The notes below the pieces were generated by a model that ran no database searches, was not told the origin of the DNA, and saw only the letters and a program-made list of their open reading frames with translations. This document shows positions 12,456 through 23,915 of a stretch of 64,000 nucleotides of DNA, in pieces. The position numbers and the translations under genes were made by a program. The DNA lies in NCBI RefSeq assembly GCF_028769735.1, contig NC_088179.1, forward strand, positions 12,219,450-12,283,449, in the 5' to 3' direction. How positions within the stretch are numbered: the stretch's first letter is position 1; each line of letters opens with the position of its first letter. Source of the stretch: Zonotrichia leucophrys gambelii. Lineage: Eukaryota > Chordata > Aves > Passeriformes > Passerellidae.

Positions 12456-15400
12456 ATAGTAAAAAATGCTGCCACTTATTTTCTTCCTCCACAGGTTAGT
12501 AGGGTTTATTCATTAACGTCTTTTTAAGATAATTTATGGGAAACCCACTTTTCCTAGTGAAATAGAAAGTTGAAATAACTATCTCAATATAAGGGGGGAA
12601 AAAAGCTCCAGAGGAAAAGACAGATTGTTCAGAAAGAAGCAGTGTCTGTCTGTAATAAGCTCCAGGTCATTTTTCTGCCATCAGTGGCTAGAAAATATTA
12701 TTTTAAATTAATTACAATTAATTTGCTAGTTTTAATGAATTTTTGATTGAAGAATCTCTGACTGAAAAAAATCCTTCCTTCTTAGCACAACCTTTCTAAA
12801 ATCACTTTTTAATTATTTTTATATTATCAAACAGCTCTTCAAAATCTGACTTTGTCTAAAAAAACCAAAGTTAACAAAAAACACAATGCAAAAAAAAATT
12901 GCAATTTCCTGTTATTACAGGTTTTTTTGTTATTTTTTACATACTGTTGGCCAATGTAGCATTAGTTATACTTCCTTTCATTGTTTTTATTGTATAGACA
13001 TACATTCTGTGCATCCTTCCATACACCTAGCTTTGGAAACTGAAAACCTGCTGCCCTGGTGCTCAGTGAGCAAATCCAATTCACAGTGGGTCCTGAGGGT
13101 TTGGGAGCATCAGGCCATGGGTTGTGACTCACTGAAATCCTGATTTAGGAGAGAGGTTTGTCATCTTGCACATCTAAACCTTAATCCACAAGCCTGGCAC
13201 TGCACACTGATCTTGACAGGAGCAGAGCCAGCTTGGCACTTGGCAGATTCCAAAGTTCTGCCTCCTGGAGATTAGATGGCTTGGCACAGTGAGAACACAG
13301 AGGTCAAACTACGATGTTTGCCAAACGAAAAAGAACCTCTCATTTTCCAACTCTATTGCTGCTCCCTGGATAAGCATTTTTGGCCTTTTGCCTTGGTTTG
13401 AAGGCAAGACTTGTTAGGATTTAGCCTGAGGGACCTGGTTTACTGTTGAAGGTCAAGCTAGATTTTGACTGTTGTGAAGCCCTGATATGGTAAGGTCATA
13501 TGCTTTCTCGTTAGGGCTGATCTCTCAAGGCTCTGAGGAACTCCTGGGATGTCATCAAGAATGGAAATTATTGCACACCTTGCTGAAGCCAATTCCTGAT
13601 GGCCTTTATGTTCCAATTTTGCAAAATATAGACAATTTTGCCTGAGACTGCAGCAGAACAGAACATAGTATTTTCATTTCATATAGGATTTCAGAATATG
13701 AACACTTGGATTTTTTCTCAGCAGTATACTTTGTCTCGACTACTACTCATTGTATGTATATTTAATCATCATGTATATTTTTAAACCAGAAACACTTAGA
13801 CTCTAAAAATGCTGAAACCACATATATTTTAAAGCATTTCATTCTCAATGAAACAGCAGATTCTCAAGAAACACAATCCCATTATCATTTTTCTTACAAC
13901 TTTTCTTTGTCATGCATCAGTGGCTGTTTATTGTTTAGTTTTGCTGGAGCTAACATCACTATAGCAAGGGTGCTTTTCCGCTCTGAAAACTCTCTCTGAC
14001 TTCTGGTTACTCAGTGGCACAACCAGCACTGGACATATTCCCCAGCACCTGACACCCTGAAAAAATTACACTTTTGCCTACCAACTTTTGTGGGTCTGCA
14101 CAGAGCCAAGGCTTCAGTAGCAGCACAGGAATCCTCTTTCACAGTTTGCTGGCTCACACAGCTGTGATTTGGGTATTGCTGCAGTGTGATTTAACTTTTC
14201 TTCCCTCCTCAAGTCAGGCTGTCAAGGGGAACACCATTTCAAATGCCTCTGAATTCACAGGGCTCACCCTGTGCCAGAGCCTTCCTCCCTCTTTGTGGTG
14301 TCTTGTATGAAAACAGAATTTCTCAGAAACAGCCAGCTGTTTTGAAGCGAAGTGTACTTGAGCAATCACAGCATATGTTTTTATTCCTCACCTGTCTTGT
14401 TGCAGCAGACTGTGCAACAGAGTGAAAGTTTTACCTGCAATCACACCCACAATTCCTCCAGAGCTCCAATACCACATTTGTCATCCCCATACTACATATC
14501 AGCTGCTCAGTTTTTCATCGCTGTGGTAGTGCACTGGAATTAATAATACAGTTGCTCTTGCAGAAGAATCTTACAGAATCCTTCTTTGCTCAAACATTAG
14601 TGCAAGCAGCCTTCTGATTGCAAAGGTAAAATTTCTTTTTTTAATTAAATCAGACCAAATTGGCTTTTGAGCAGCAGTGAAGACTTTTTGTTTCATTTCT
14701 CAAGTTTTGAAACATGTTTTCTAAAGTTTTGATTGAAGATATCTTGACTTCTATATGGTTCTCTCTTTAACAGACTGAGCAGCAAGGAGCTTCCGTCACT
14801 ACAAAGAAAACATTCCCAATCCCCTTCTCTACTGTCAAACCCTGTAAAAACAGAACGAGTCAGCAATCTAAGGATGCTGCCTGAAAAGCTCCTAAACAAA
14901 GGTTTAGTTCCTGGAGTTTAACATGACAAATTGTATGCATAAAATCTCTCATAGATGTAATTATGTGATGTCAGAGCAGGAGAATTTTTTCTCTCAATTT
15001 TTAAATAATGTCTAATACTATCAATACCAATACTGAGTAAATTCACTTCTGAAAAAATTGAGTGAATTCAAATAAGTAAATTTACTTCTGTAAAAATTAT
15101 GTTTACTGGAAATCCTTGTGATTTTTATTGCCTTTGCTCAGTATCACTTTGCAGTGTCATTAAGGATTCTTGACATTTCAGAATTCAAACATTCAATTTT
15201 TCCATTTTACTAAATTTTTAATCTCTTTCAAAATTATTTCATTCTAGCCCATTGTGTCTTTTATATTTGCTAGCATCAAACCTGAAAAAATACCACTCCC
15301 ATTATTGCAAGAATAAAAAACTTGCAAAAAATAGTCTACCCAAAATGTTGTTTTGACAAAATGTAATACCAGGAAAAGTACAGGAAAGACCAATATACTT

Positions 15401-16235
15401 CATTGCATCTTTGAGAAAATGTAATTTGTGTAGAGAAAAGTAGCTACAATAGAAATCAGGCAATAAAAGCATAGAAATAATGTCTAAATAAGCATATCTG
15501 GATAGGGCTTTGCTCTCCTTTTGTAGCAGGATATGGAACAGCAATACAGAAAAAGCAGCCAAAACAGTAAAGGAACCAAGGACCACAGTTATTAAAAAGG
15601 GTTAGACAATTACTATCTGCCTATATCTTTTAAGGTAAAGATTAAAAGCCAAAGAGGGGCCTCAGAAGGCTGTGAGGCTCACTGGAATCAATGGGAAAAT
15701 GCATGCACATCTGAGGGCAGGGCTTGGCCTGAGCAAGGGAACCTCACTGAGAGAAATTGTTCTGCAAAGGCATCAGAAAGGATCAAAGCTCCTGCACTCC
15801 TTGAGTTCGTGTCAGCCACAGAAAGAGAGCAGAAAGGAAAGCCAAGGATGGTCCAAGAACAAGAGGAATTGAGGTGAAATGTCTTTGTACATACTATCAT
15901 TGCAGAAATAAATTATGGAGAAGGGGGAAAAATACAGGTAATATAATGTCTTGTAAAGGGAGAGAGCAACTTTCAGAGCAAAAAGTTCATTTTGGAATGT
16001 AGAGCTGCAAATGCAGAGGATGGGGCAGAATGAGCAAGGCATCCCATCCTCCTTCTGCCAAAAACAAACAATCCCTCTTTCTTGTGTCATCAGCATTTAA
16101 TCAGGTATTAAACATAACTCAAAGCAATTTCTGTGTTTCCTCCAGATCAGGAAGGACATACTCTGTGAGAATTCAGCATTTCCCTAAACCAGCAGTGCAC
16201 TGTGCAGGACTCAAGCTCCCCAAATGAGATTTAAA
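12456..16235. other. Non-coding unique sequence
   Basis: No gene is supported. 13020-13640 is less AT-rich than its flanks, but I recognise no repeat or exon in it. 14960-15300 is very AT-rich and carries the tandem duplication listed separately. Frames such as 15302-15586 (minus) translate to hydrophobic, low-complexity peptides. Confidence 0.6.
15037..15098. repeat. Imperfect 39-bp-period tandem duplication
   Basis: A 23-base unit at 15037-15059 recurs at 15076-15098 with 21 of 23 positions identical. The start-to-start distance is 39 bases, and identity ends after the 23-base core. It looks like a small local duplication in AT-rich DNA. Confidence 0.75.
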
Positions 16236-16375
16236 GGCGGAGAGACCTTTAAAATGCTGCGGTGGCCGTCGGGCGAACGCGGCGGCTGCGGGACCGATGC
16301 AGCCACCGAGGCTCTAAGCTGACATCAAAGGGGAAAAAAATCAGCTGAAATGACAGCAGCAGCTGCAGCATCCGC
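16236..16375. promoter_or_regulatory. Isolated CpG cluster, possible cryptic promoter
   Basis: About 11 CpG dinucleotides lie within 16237-16308 (gccgtcgggcgaacgcggcgg and its flanks), in a region where CpG is otherwise rare. This resembles a fragment of a CpG island. A block of CAG/CTG-type sequence (gacagcagcagctgcagc) follows at 16350-16369, and a TATAAAG lies at 16423-16429. There is no long ORF. It could be an alternative or lncRNA promoter, a decayed CpG island, or a piece of a GC-rich repeat that I do not recognise. It is much shorter than a typical vertebrate CpG island. Confidence 0.35.
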
Positions 16376-16429
16376 CTCTAAATTAGGCTGTGTTTCAAAG
16401 TCTGGACTCAACTGCTAAGCAGTATAAAG

Positions 16430-19400
16430 ACCCAGGAGGAAGGCTGCCCAAGAAAAAGAGTTAGATTTCTAACCTAGCACATCAAAGTAACACATGCTTA
16501 GAAGAGCAATAAATGCATATGGCACACATTCACATGCTGCCTAATTGCAGTGGGCTCGTGAAGCCAAGACAAACCTTCAGCTGATTCCTACTTTTAGAGA
16601 GGATTTGAGTCCTTTTTGAATGCAGAAAGCTGACACAAATTGGTAGCAGATTAGAGTCTGGCATTGTGATAATGCATCCCATAATTTCAAAAGATGGCCA
16701 TTTTTCATATCATAAGACACCTTCAAAATACTGAGCTCCTTATTAGATAATTTATACATACACCAGATTACAGAATATCCACAACATAATAAATTAAGAA
16801 AACCTTTCTCTCAAAATTCAGAAATAGATTAGAAAAACACCAATTTCACTATTAATTTACTTGCACATAAATTTAATAATGCAACTGGGAAGATCAAGAA
16901 ATAAATTTTTAAATGATATACAGTGCTGAAGGTTTTAGCACCAAAAGTCCTTGATTTGGGAAAAATGATGCATATTTTGGTATGCATTTTTATTTTAGTT
17001 TAGTCTGTAAATCTAAGGAAAATATTTGCAATGTTATTGATGATGTGCAGATTTAGAAGTAACAGGAAATATGACTGAATGCTTGGATACTTTGTTATAT
17101 ACACCAAGCATGCTGACTACAAAAAATTGCACATTTTTGTAGTTGTAACAATATGATTTGATCTCTTTTTGCATTTCCTGCAAGGTAGCAGAAGAAAGTC
17201 AGTCATTCACTTGATATGTTTATTAAAATTCCTTTGATATTGTAGCACAATGGTGGATTTTGTGAACAAATTCAAACTTAAACCTTCCTCACTTGTCTTT
17301 AAGAAACTGTAAATAAGTATTTAATATAAGCACAAATAACAAACATAAAAACCATGAAATATACCTAATTGTCTACCATGTAATTCTCTCCAAACCTCTG
17401 AATCTTGCTTTTATAGCTTTTAATTAATACACATTTCTGAAGAGTTAAAGTTGCAAGAAAGAACAACCATCTACGTTGTAATCTCTTTACTTGTTCATTA
17501 AGAAAAACAAACCCACCAGAAATTATTTAATAACCCTGACACAGTGTCTTTTATGCTTATAGACTTCTACCAGCTTAAATGAATCTGTTTGAGGACATCC
17601 ACATCAAATACAGTAATAGAGCATTTGAGAAAGTAGAAGCACAAATGTCTAGACATATCTTGTACTTATAGGATGCGTTACCTCACTTAAGAGTCAAGTG
17701 ATGAAATATATCTGTTGAAATTATTCATATTGAAATAAAAATTACTCAGAAGCCAACACTCACACACCTTGAGAAAGGAAAGGAATATAAAGCAAATTAA
17801 GGCCAGGTTCTTACTTTAAATTTTCCAGATTTTGTCATTTGTGCAGTAGATATAAAGCCATGCTGTAAAATGAAGTAAACTTGGACTGTCTGCAGCCTCT
17901 GGATGTCATGCAGAGGAGCCTGGAGAGGTGCAGTGGGCACCACAGGTTTGGTGCACAGGGAATCTGAAAGCACAGAAATCAACACAGCCCCTCTTAAATT
18001 AACTCATCCTGACTACTTGAGGGCATTCACCTCTTTCAGCAATTACACCCAACCCAGAAACAGTGTGGTTTGCTACTGCTTAGATCACTTCTTGTTCTTT
18101 GTTTTGGTTCACTTTGATAAAACTTAATTAATGCTACTGTTTGTGAGCATTTAGGAGGATGGATATTAAAAACCCAACAATTGTGTCTCAGAAAGGATTG
18201 GAAACTTGCAGTGCAGACACATTGAACACTCAGAGAATAACAAGAGTTATGTGGTAGCCCCAACAGACAACTTTCCTGGTGTGGAAATTACAAAGGAAAA
18301 AGTTTTTATACTGTGGGAAATGGAAGACCATAAAAGGCCAAACACAGCAAAATCCCTTTTATAAATAAAACACAAAAATACTGGATCTGTAGTATGTACT
18401 GATAAGGGAAATATATCTGAAGTTATACAATAATGATAAATGCATTATTTGTGTCAGGCATTTCTAATACAGAATATTGATATTTTGAATGGGAAGATTT
18501 TTAATGTAGTTTGGTAGAGTTGTAAAAATGACAGTGTTTCTCAGTGAACCTTTTCCAGCAGCCTGAAGAGTATCCAAACACAATTTGTATAATTTTCTAA
18601 AGGTAGCCTTACTTCTATGCTATTTATATTTTATTCTAGACTATTTCTAATTTAAATTCTGGAAAGAGGGCAGCTGAAGAAGTAAAACCATTGTTTTCTA
18701 TTTTTCTAACAAAAGTTCACCTTACCTTCCCAATCTGCTTCAGGGATTCTCTTGAAATCTCAGAGTTTGGAAAAAGATCCACTGCAGCCTTAGCAGCTTC
18801 CCTCTACTTCCACCTATATTATTAACTTTCCCATACCAACCCCAAATGAGCTTAAATATAGACTCCTCTACATCTAATGAGCCATAATTAGCTCATCAGC
18901 TTCTGACAAGCCTAAATAGACTTGTTAGGGAATGACAAGTCTAGTCTATCTCACACTGGAATGGGTGTCATCCCTCCCACTCAACCTCCAAGGCAGCAAA
19001 CAAATCTCTTAGCAGCTCTTTGCAGGGTTTCCAGTCTCCTCCAGGACCCCAAAAGAGGCAGCCTTTTCCAGTTTGCAGAGATTAACACAAAAGTGACCTG
19101 GAGAAGAAGGAGACTGTAGAATTTATTGGTGTGATGTGTTACCTTCTCACTTTCTGCCTGTCTAGATAAAGAAGGGACTGTGGTGTTGGAGGGAACAATC
19201 TTAGACGTATTTCTTTAGGCTGATTCCACAGTTGACAGAGCCAAAATTAGTTCCTCAGCTTCTGATGAATCATGCTGATGGTACTTATTTAAAATGTTAA
19301 TAACTCTTAAAATAATAGAAGTCTGATCTAATCTTTATTTCTCTGCACTTCAGCTCAGCTAGAAGAATCCAGAGAGCAAACATCTATTCTGTTTATTCCA

Positions 19401-19903
19401 GATTGTTTACTTATTTATTTAGCTAGGGAAAGCAAAAATGGCATGGATTAACAGTTCATTGGAGCTGCTGATATATGTCTTTCCTGTAAAGGAGAACCAT
19501 CATGCCTCAAACAAAGGATCCTGCCACTTTTGGAAAGTGTCAGTTTTTCCAGGTGCATAATTCAAAATTGAAACTTTGGAACCTTCACCAATATTTGCAA
19601 TTTTTGAGAAATGGGCAGACCCATCATTTAAATAGCACATGCATTGCTGTTATGTTAAATTTATTTGTATACATAAGTCTTAATAGTGACCCATCTACTT
19701 CGGAGTCTATGCAATTTAGGTGCTTGTCTGTCTAGATTCTATTTCATGATCTGGTTTCTAAAGAAAGACACTACCTCAAAAAGCATTGCTTGGCTGGCCA
19801 GAGCCCCTCCTGAAGCACTGCAATACAGGTTCCATTCCCTCCTGTGCTGGGAGGCCTCCTCAGCAACAAGGATATACTAGGTAACGTTGTCCTCCTTGCC
19901 CTG
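16430..19903. other. Non-coding AT-rich unique sequence
   Basis: No gene, RNA or nameable repeat. 16740-17600 is particularly AT-rich. Open frames are under 80 codons and look random. Confidence 0.65.
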
Positions 19904-19992
19904 GGGGAAAAACAAACAAACAAAACAAAGAAAAAAGAAAAAAGGAAAAGAAAGAAGGAAAAAGAAAGAAGGAAAAAGGAAAAGGAAAAGGA
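19904..19992 (+). repeat. Polypurine low-complexity tract
   Basis: A (CAAA)n-like start leads into an uninterrupted run of 66 purines from 19927 to 19992, made of A runs broken by G and GG, with 'aaagaagga' partly repeated. Such homopurine tracts can adopt triplex (H-DNA) structure when they have mirror symmetry; symmetry here is only approximate. The lysine/arginine-rich peptide encoded across it is an artefact of the repeat. Confidence 0.9.
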
Positions 19993-22900
19993 CTGAAAAT
20001 TCTTTTAGAAAAATCCCACATTGCAGATTCTTCAAGAATGAGTACTTGTTTGACAAAATGAGAAGGTCACATCATCAGTACGTTATTACAACATCTGGGA
20101 TTTTCAGAAGCCACTTGAGGATCTGGGAGTTGGATACCTCTGGAAGTCTGTGTTGAATTTGCAGCTTAAGCACTATTGGTCTACTGACTTGAGTGCAGCA
20201 ATGCAATTTTCAGCAGCTGAGTCAATGCTGAGTGCCACAGAAAGCCTGTAGAGAAATTTAAATTCCTGCTCTGATAATAAAATGGATCTGAAATCATGAA
20301 ACTGCAATAAAATTAATATGATTCTCATTTGCTGTTTTAGCAGTTATTACATCTCAGTTTCTGAAAAATATCTGTCTTTTGTTTCTTGTGCAGTAGGATT
20401 CTGCCCTAGGAGAATCTTATCACCAAGTTATAAATCTCTGAACCCAGAGAATTTCAACAGAAATATTTATTCATTCCTAACTAGTTTGAGTTTAACAGTA
20501 ACCCTGTAATTAAATTGTGTTTTTTTCACTTTTCCCTTGCTGTTTGAGAGAGAATGTGCTCAGCTCTTTGGTATACAATGAGAACTAAGTGAATGCTAAT
20601 CTATTCTAAACTCAGTGGATTTGAAGGAGAAAATAGACTGATTTTTGTAATTGTTTTCTTAAATAAGACTTTCAGAGAAAAAAAAACCCACCTCAGAACA
20701 GTACCTTCACATCTTTATCCGAAATTTCAAATAAAAATTCTGGTTTCATTACTGAAACACAGAATAGCAAATGTTCCTGTCAGACTTTAATTGAATCACC
20801 TAATGCATGTCAAAATATTTTTTTTATGAAGTCTTCATTTATAAAGTCAAAATTAATGAAAGAATGTGCCTTCTGCTCTCACAAACTACAAGCCGGCTAT
20901 GTATGACATGTTCTGTGCTACTGTCATCCCACACTAGGCTAGCTAAATTACCACAAAGCTGAAAGTGCTCCCTTGAGGCCCCAAATAAGGTTGGCTTGCT
21001 CAAGTACTGCTTCTTTTTTTATTGTTGTTGGGTTTTTTTGAGTGAACATGAGCTAGGCAACGGGTCAGGCACGAAGAGGAAGGCACAGTTCTTGGGACAT
21101 GACCCTGGTACAGGGACACAAGCACCAAAGCAATGGTGGGAAGGGGTGGGAGTGCCTTCAGCCAAATTTGGAAAGCCACATTTGACATGTTGTCTTGCTC
21201 CTGATCACGAGTTGCCCTGCAGAGCAAGACAGTCCATATGTTTTTTGGAAAAACAGGAGCACCAGAGAGGTGTAGACAGGCTGGGGTTGTGTGGGAAATG
21301 CACAGACACTCAGGTTTCCTGTTCCATTTGTTCAGACCTGCACACAAAGACAGCACTTCAACCAAAGAATCACTGTTGACCAAAATGACCTGTTAGTTAG
21401 GGACGTAGTGTGATGGTCACTGGGCCCCCTAGTGTACTCTGGCCATCAGAAAATTTGTTGAATTGACATTTTTAATCCCCTCCCACACCATGACAGATCC
21501 AGGAACACACATTTCCCTTCCTCACTACAAAACCCTCTTTTAGGGCTGCCAGGACAAGAGGATTGCTGTATAATTCCTGTGAATCCTTCATGCCAAACAT
21601 TGTTCATTTAAAGGGTTCAGACAGACAGAATTTAAAAGTAACATGGCTCTAGTGAATGTTTTGTTTTGTTCTTGTGAGTGGAATAATAAATTACTGCTTT
21701 AAACTCCTACCTCCATATTTTAAAAGTCAGGCAATGTGACAATGAAAGTAAGAAGCATCTGATGAAGAGGTGTGGTATCTATAGAGGAAAAGCTACATTA
21801 TATACAACTTTCCTACTCAACATTATACACTCTGGAAAACTGGTTAAAACTGGTACACTGAGACCAGAAAAATGCTTTCAATAACCAGGATCAGTAAGTG
21901 TATGAAAGCACAAATCTTCTGGGAATATTGGAGAAGACAGACAACACTGGCCTTTGCCCTAGTAGAAAATTAACCATTTTTTCTTGAGCAAAGTACAAGC
22001 AAAGAAAATCTTGTTCTAGCACAAAAAAGCAGGAAAGAGTGCATGAACCTTCTCTGCAAAAGCCAGGGAAAACATGAGGAGCAGAAAAGCAGTCTTAGCA
22101 GGAGCCTCAGAAGCTTAGGCTCACACACAATGTTTTAGATACCCTAAGAGTGAAAGGCTCCAGGTGAGATCTTTTCCCCACTAAGGTCAAGGACAAAACA
22201 CCTTCTGATTTTGTCCTCAAGATCTTGATGTTCTTCAAACTGAAGTGTTAAAAACAGAAAAATCAATATGATCAAATTTATTTACATAACCCATGTATTT
22301 GCAACATATGGGTGTTTTTTTGTATATTAAAGATGCTTCAGGAACTAGATAATGAGCCACAACATTCATTTCACAGGGCACAATGGTATCAGCTAATAAT
22401 AAGGAGTCTAGAAATGAAGATTTCTGGGGGCACTGAGTTAACATAAATGTTTCTCAGGATGTCCTATTTGTAAGATTGCCTTTTCCATTTGCAAAACTTA
22501 GCAGTACAATTTAAAGACAAACAAAGATCTATTACAATACGCAAGGTTTTTGCCCTTGCTTGTGAGTTCTTTCTTTATGCAACACTAACTCCATAAGAAA
22601 AACAGTACCTTGCTATATTGAGGGAAGTAAATTTTATGACTTCCTGAGCATAACTGAGATGTCTGGATCGATGCATAAATTTAAACACTAAATTTAGTAA
22701 GTAGAGTCTTACTCTCTAAATGTACAGTATTTCTATATCTCTACAGCGTGTCTTGCACTCAAAGTTAGTAGAAGCTTTTCTGGAGTTGCAATGACACAGA
22801 ATAATAAATTCAGATCAAGGGCTTGGTTAAAAAATATGTAGAAATTAGTATTTCTTTTCTCTCTCTCTCATGATAACAAAAAAGCCCAAAATGCTGCCTT

Positions 22901-23490
22901 AATTATCTAGAAATAATACTAATAAAGCAATGGAAATAGGTAATAATAAGGTACTCAGCTTGTTAAAACTTTAGTGTCTGTGATCATCTGGAGCAGAGTA
23001 TCTCAGCTGCTCAGACCATAATGTCACCTGGTTTTCCATGATAAGATGTGCTCTGACAGACCTGGAGCCCTTCACTACTGCATGGACTATGTGGTCACTC
23101 AGCTGTCCTCACTTTTGTTTCACCTTTTCTCCCAATATCATTGTTTTATGGTAATTTCCTGATTTAAAACTAACAAATAAATAAAACTACTCAAATTCTA
23201 CTCTGAAAGACTACTTCTTCACCTCAAATGTAAACTGAGACTTGAGTACAAAGAACTTTAAAGCCTTCAAAACTAATTTTTCCAAGTACAGTGAAGGTAT
23301 GGAAACTATAGTGGGCTGTGGATCAAATCACATCTAATATCTTCAGTGCACAAACAGGGCTATATAGAGACATCCAGGAAGCTGTGGAAAAACCCTTTGA
23401 ACATTCCACATGATAGATATTGTTTTTCTTACTATTAATTCGCTACATCCTGTCCCTTCTGTACATCCTAAATATCCTTTCATCCTACAG
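19993..23490. other. Non-coding unique sequence
   Basis: No gene is supported. 21040-21380 is GC-richer and open on both strands (127 codons each), but neither translation resembles a known protein and a double-open stretch is expected when stops happen to be sparse. 20800-20980 has the smooth, high-complexity texture of a possible conserved block. Confidence 0.6.
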
Positions 23491-23683
23491 GTCTCGGACT
23501 TTGTCTCCAAGCGCCCACCAAACAATCCTTGTGAAATCCAAAGTGATACAATCCCTGCGTTTGCACGGACTTCAGCCTATGAAAAGGGCAGGCAAAGCCA
23601 GGTTTCATCTGAGCCAGGAGGCATAAGCCAGAAGGAGAATTTCAGACTGTTTTAAGTGTAACCCTGTGGTGGGTGTGGTTTTT

Positions 23684-23815
23684 TCCCCGGCAGCGCGGGG
23701 CCGAAGATGCGCACGGGTGGGAGATGCGCGGGGATTGCGCGGGAGATGCGCAGCGCAGCTCGGCGCCGTCAGAGGGCGAGCAAGGGCAGCTGTGGCCAGA
23801 AGGAAACGCAGCCTC
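23684..23815. promoter_or_regulatory. Dense CpG block with a decayed GAGATGCGC repeat
   Basis: About 17 CpGs occur within roughly 125 bases, by far the highest density in the window. Inside it the motif GATGCGC recurs at 23706, 23723 and 23745, with a related ATTGCGC at 23734, embedded in copies resembling GAGATGCGCGGG. That makes a degenerate minisatellite with a unit near 10-20 bases. It could be a small CpG-island promoter or the GC-rich head of a retroposed sequence, since an A-rich tail follows immediately. No ORF of note starts in it. Confidence 0.4.
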
Positions 23816-23818
23816 AAG

Positions 23819-23915
23819 CAAATAAAATAAAAAATAAAATAATAAAATAAAATACTAAAAAATAAAAAATAAAATAATAAATAAAAAATAAAAGGAATTA
23901 AAACAAGAAAAACAT
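23819..23915 (+). repeat. A/T low-complexity tract, AAAATA-type
   Basis: About 80 bases composed almost only of AAAATA/AATAAA units, then a short A-rich trailer. It contains many AATAAA hexamers by composition. It lies directly after the CpG-rich block, so it may be an expanded poly(A) tail of a retroposed copy or an independent simple repeat. Confidence 0.85.

Noticed and set aside
19887..20156. Lysine/arginine-rich ORF that could look like a nuclear localisation or DNA-binding protein
   Set aside because: The basic stretch is simply the polypurine tract translated; the remainder has no resemblance to a protein family.
21000..21383. ORFs of 127 codons on both strands over the same stretch
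   Set aside because: Open frames on both strands over one interval indicate few stops by chance in a GC-richer patch; neither translation has recognisable motifs.
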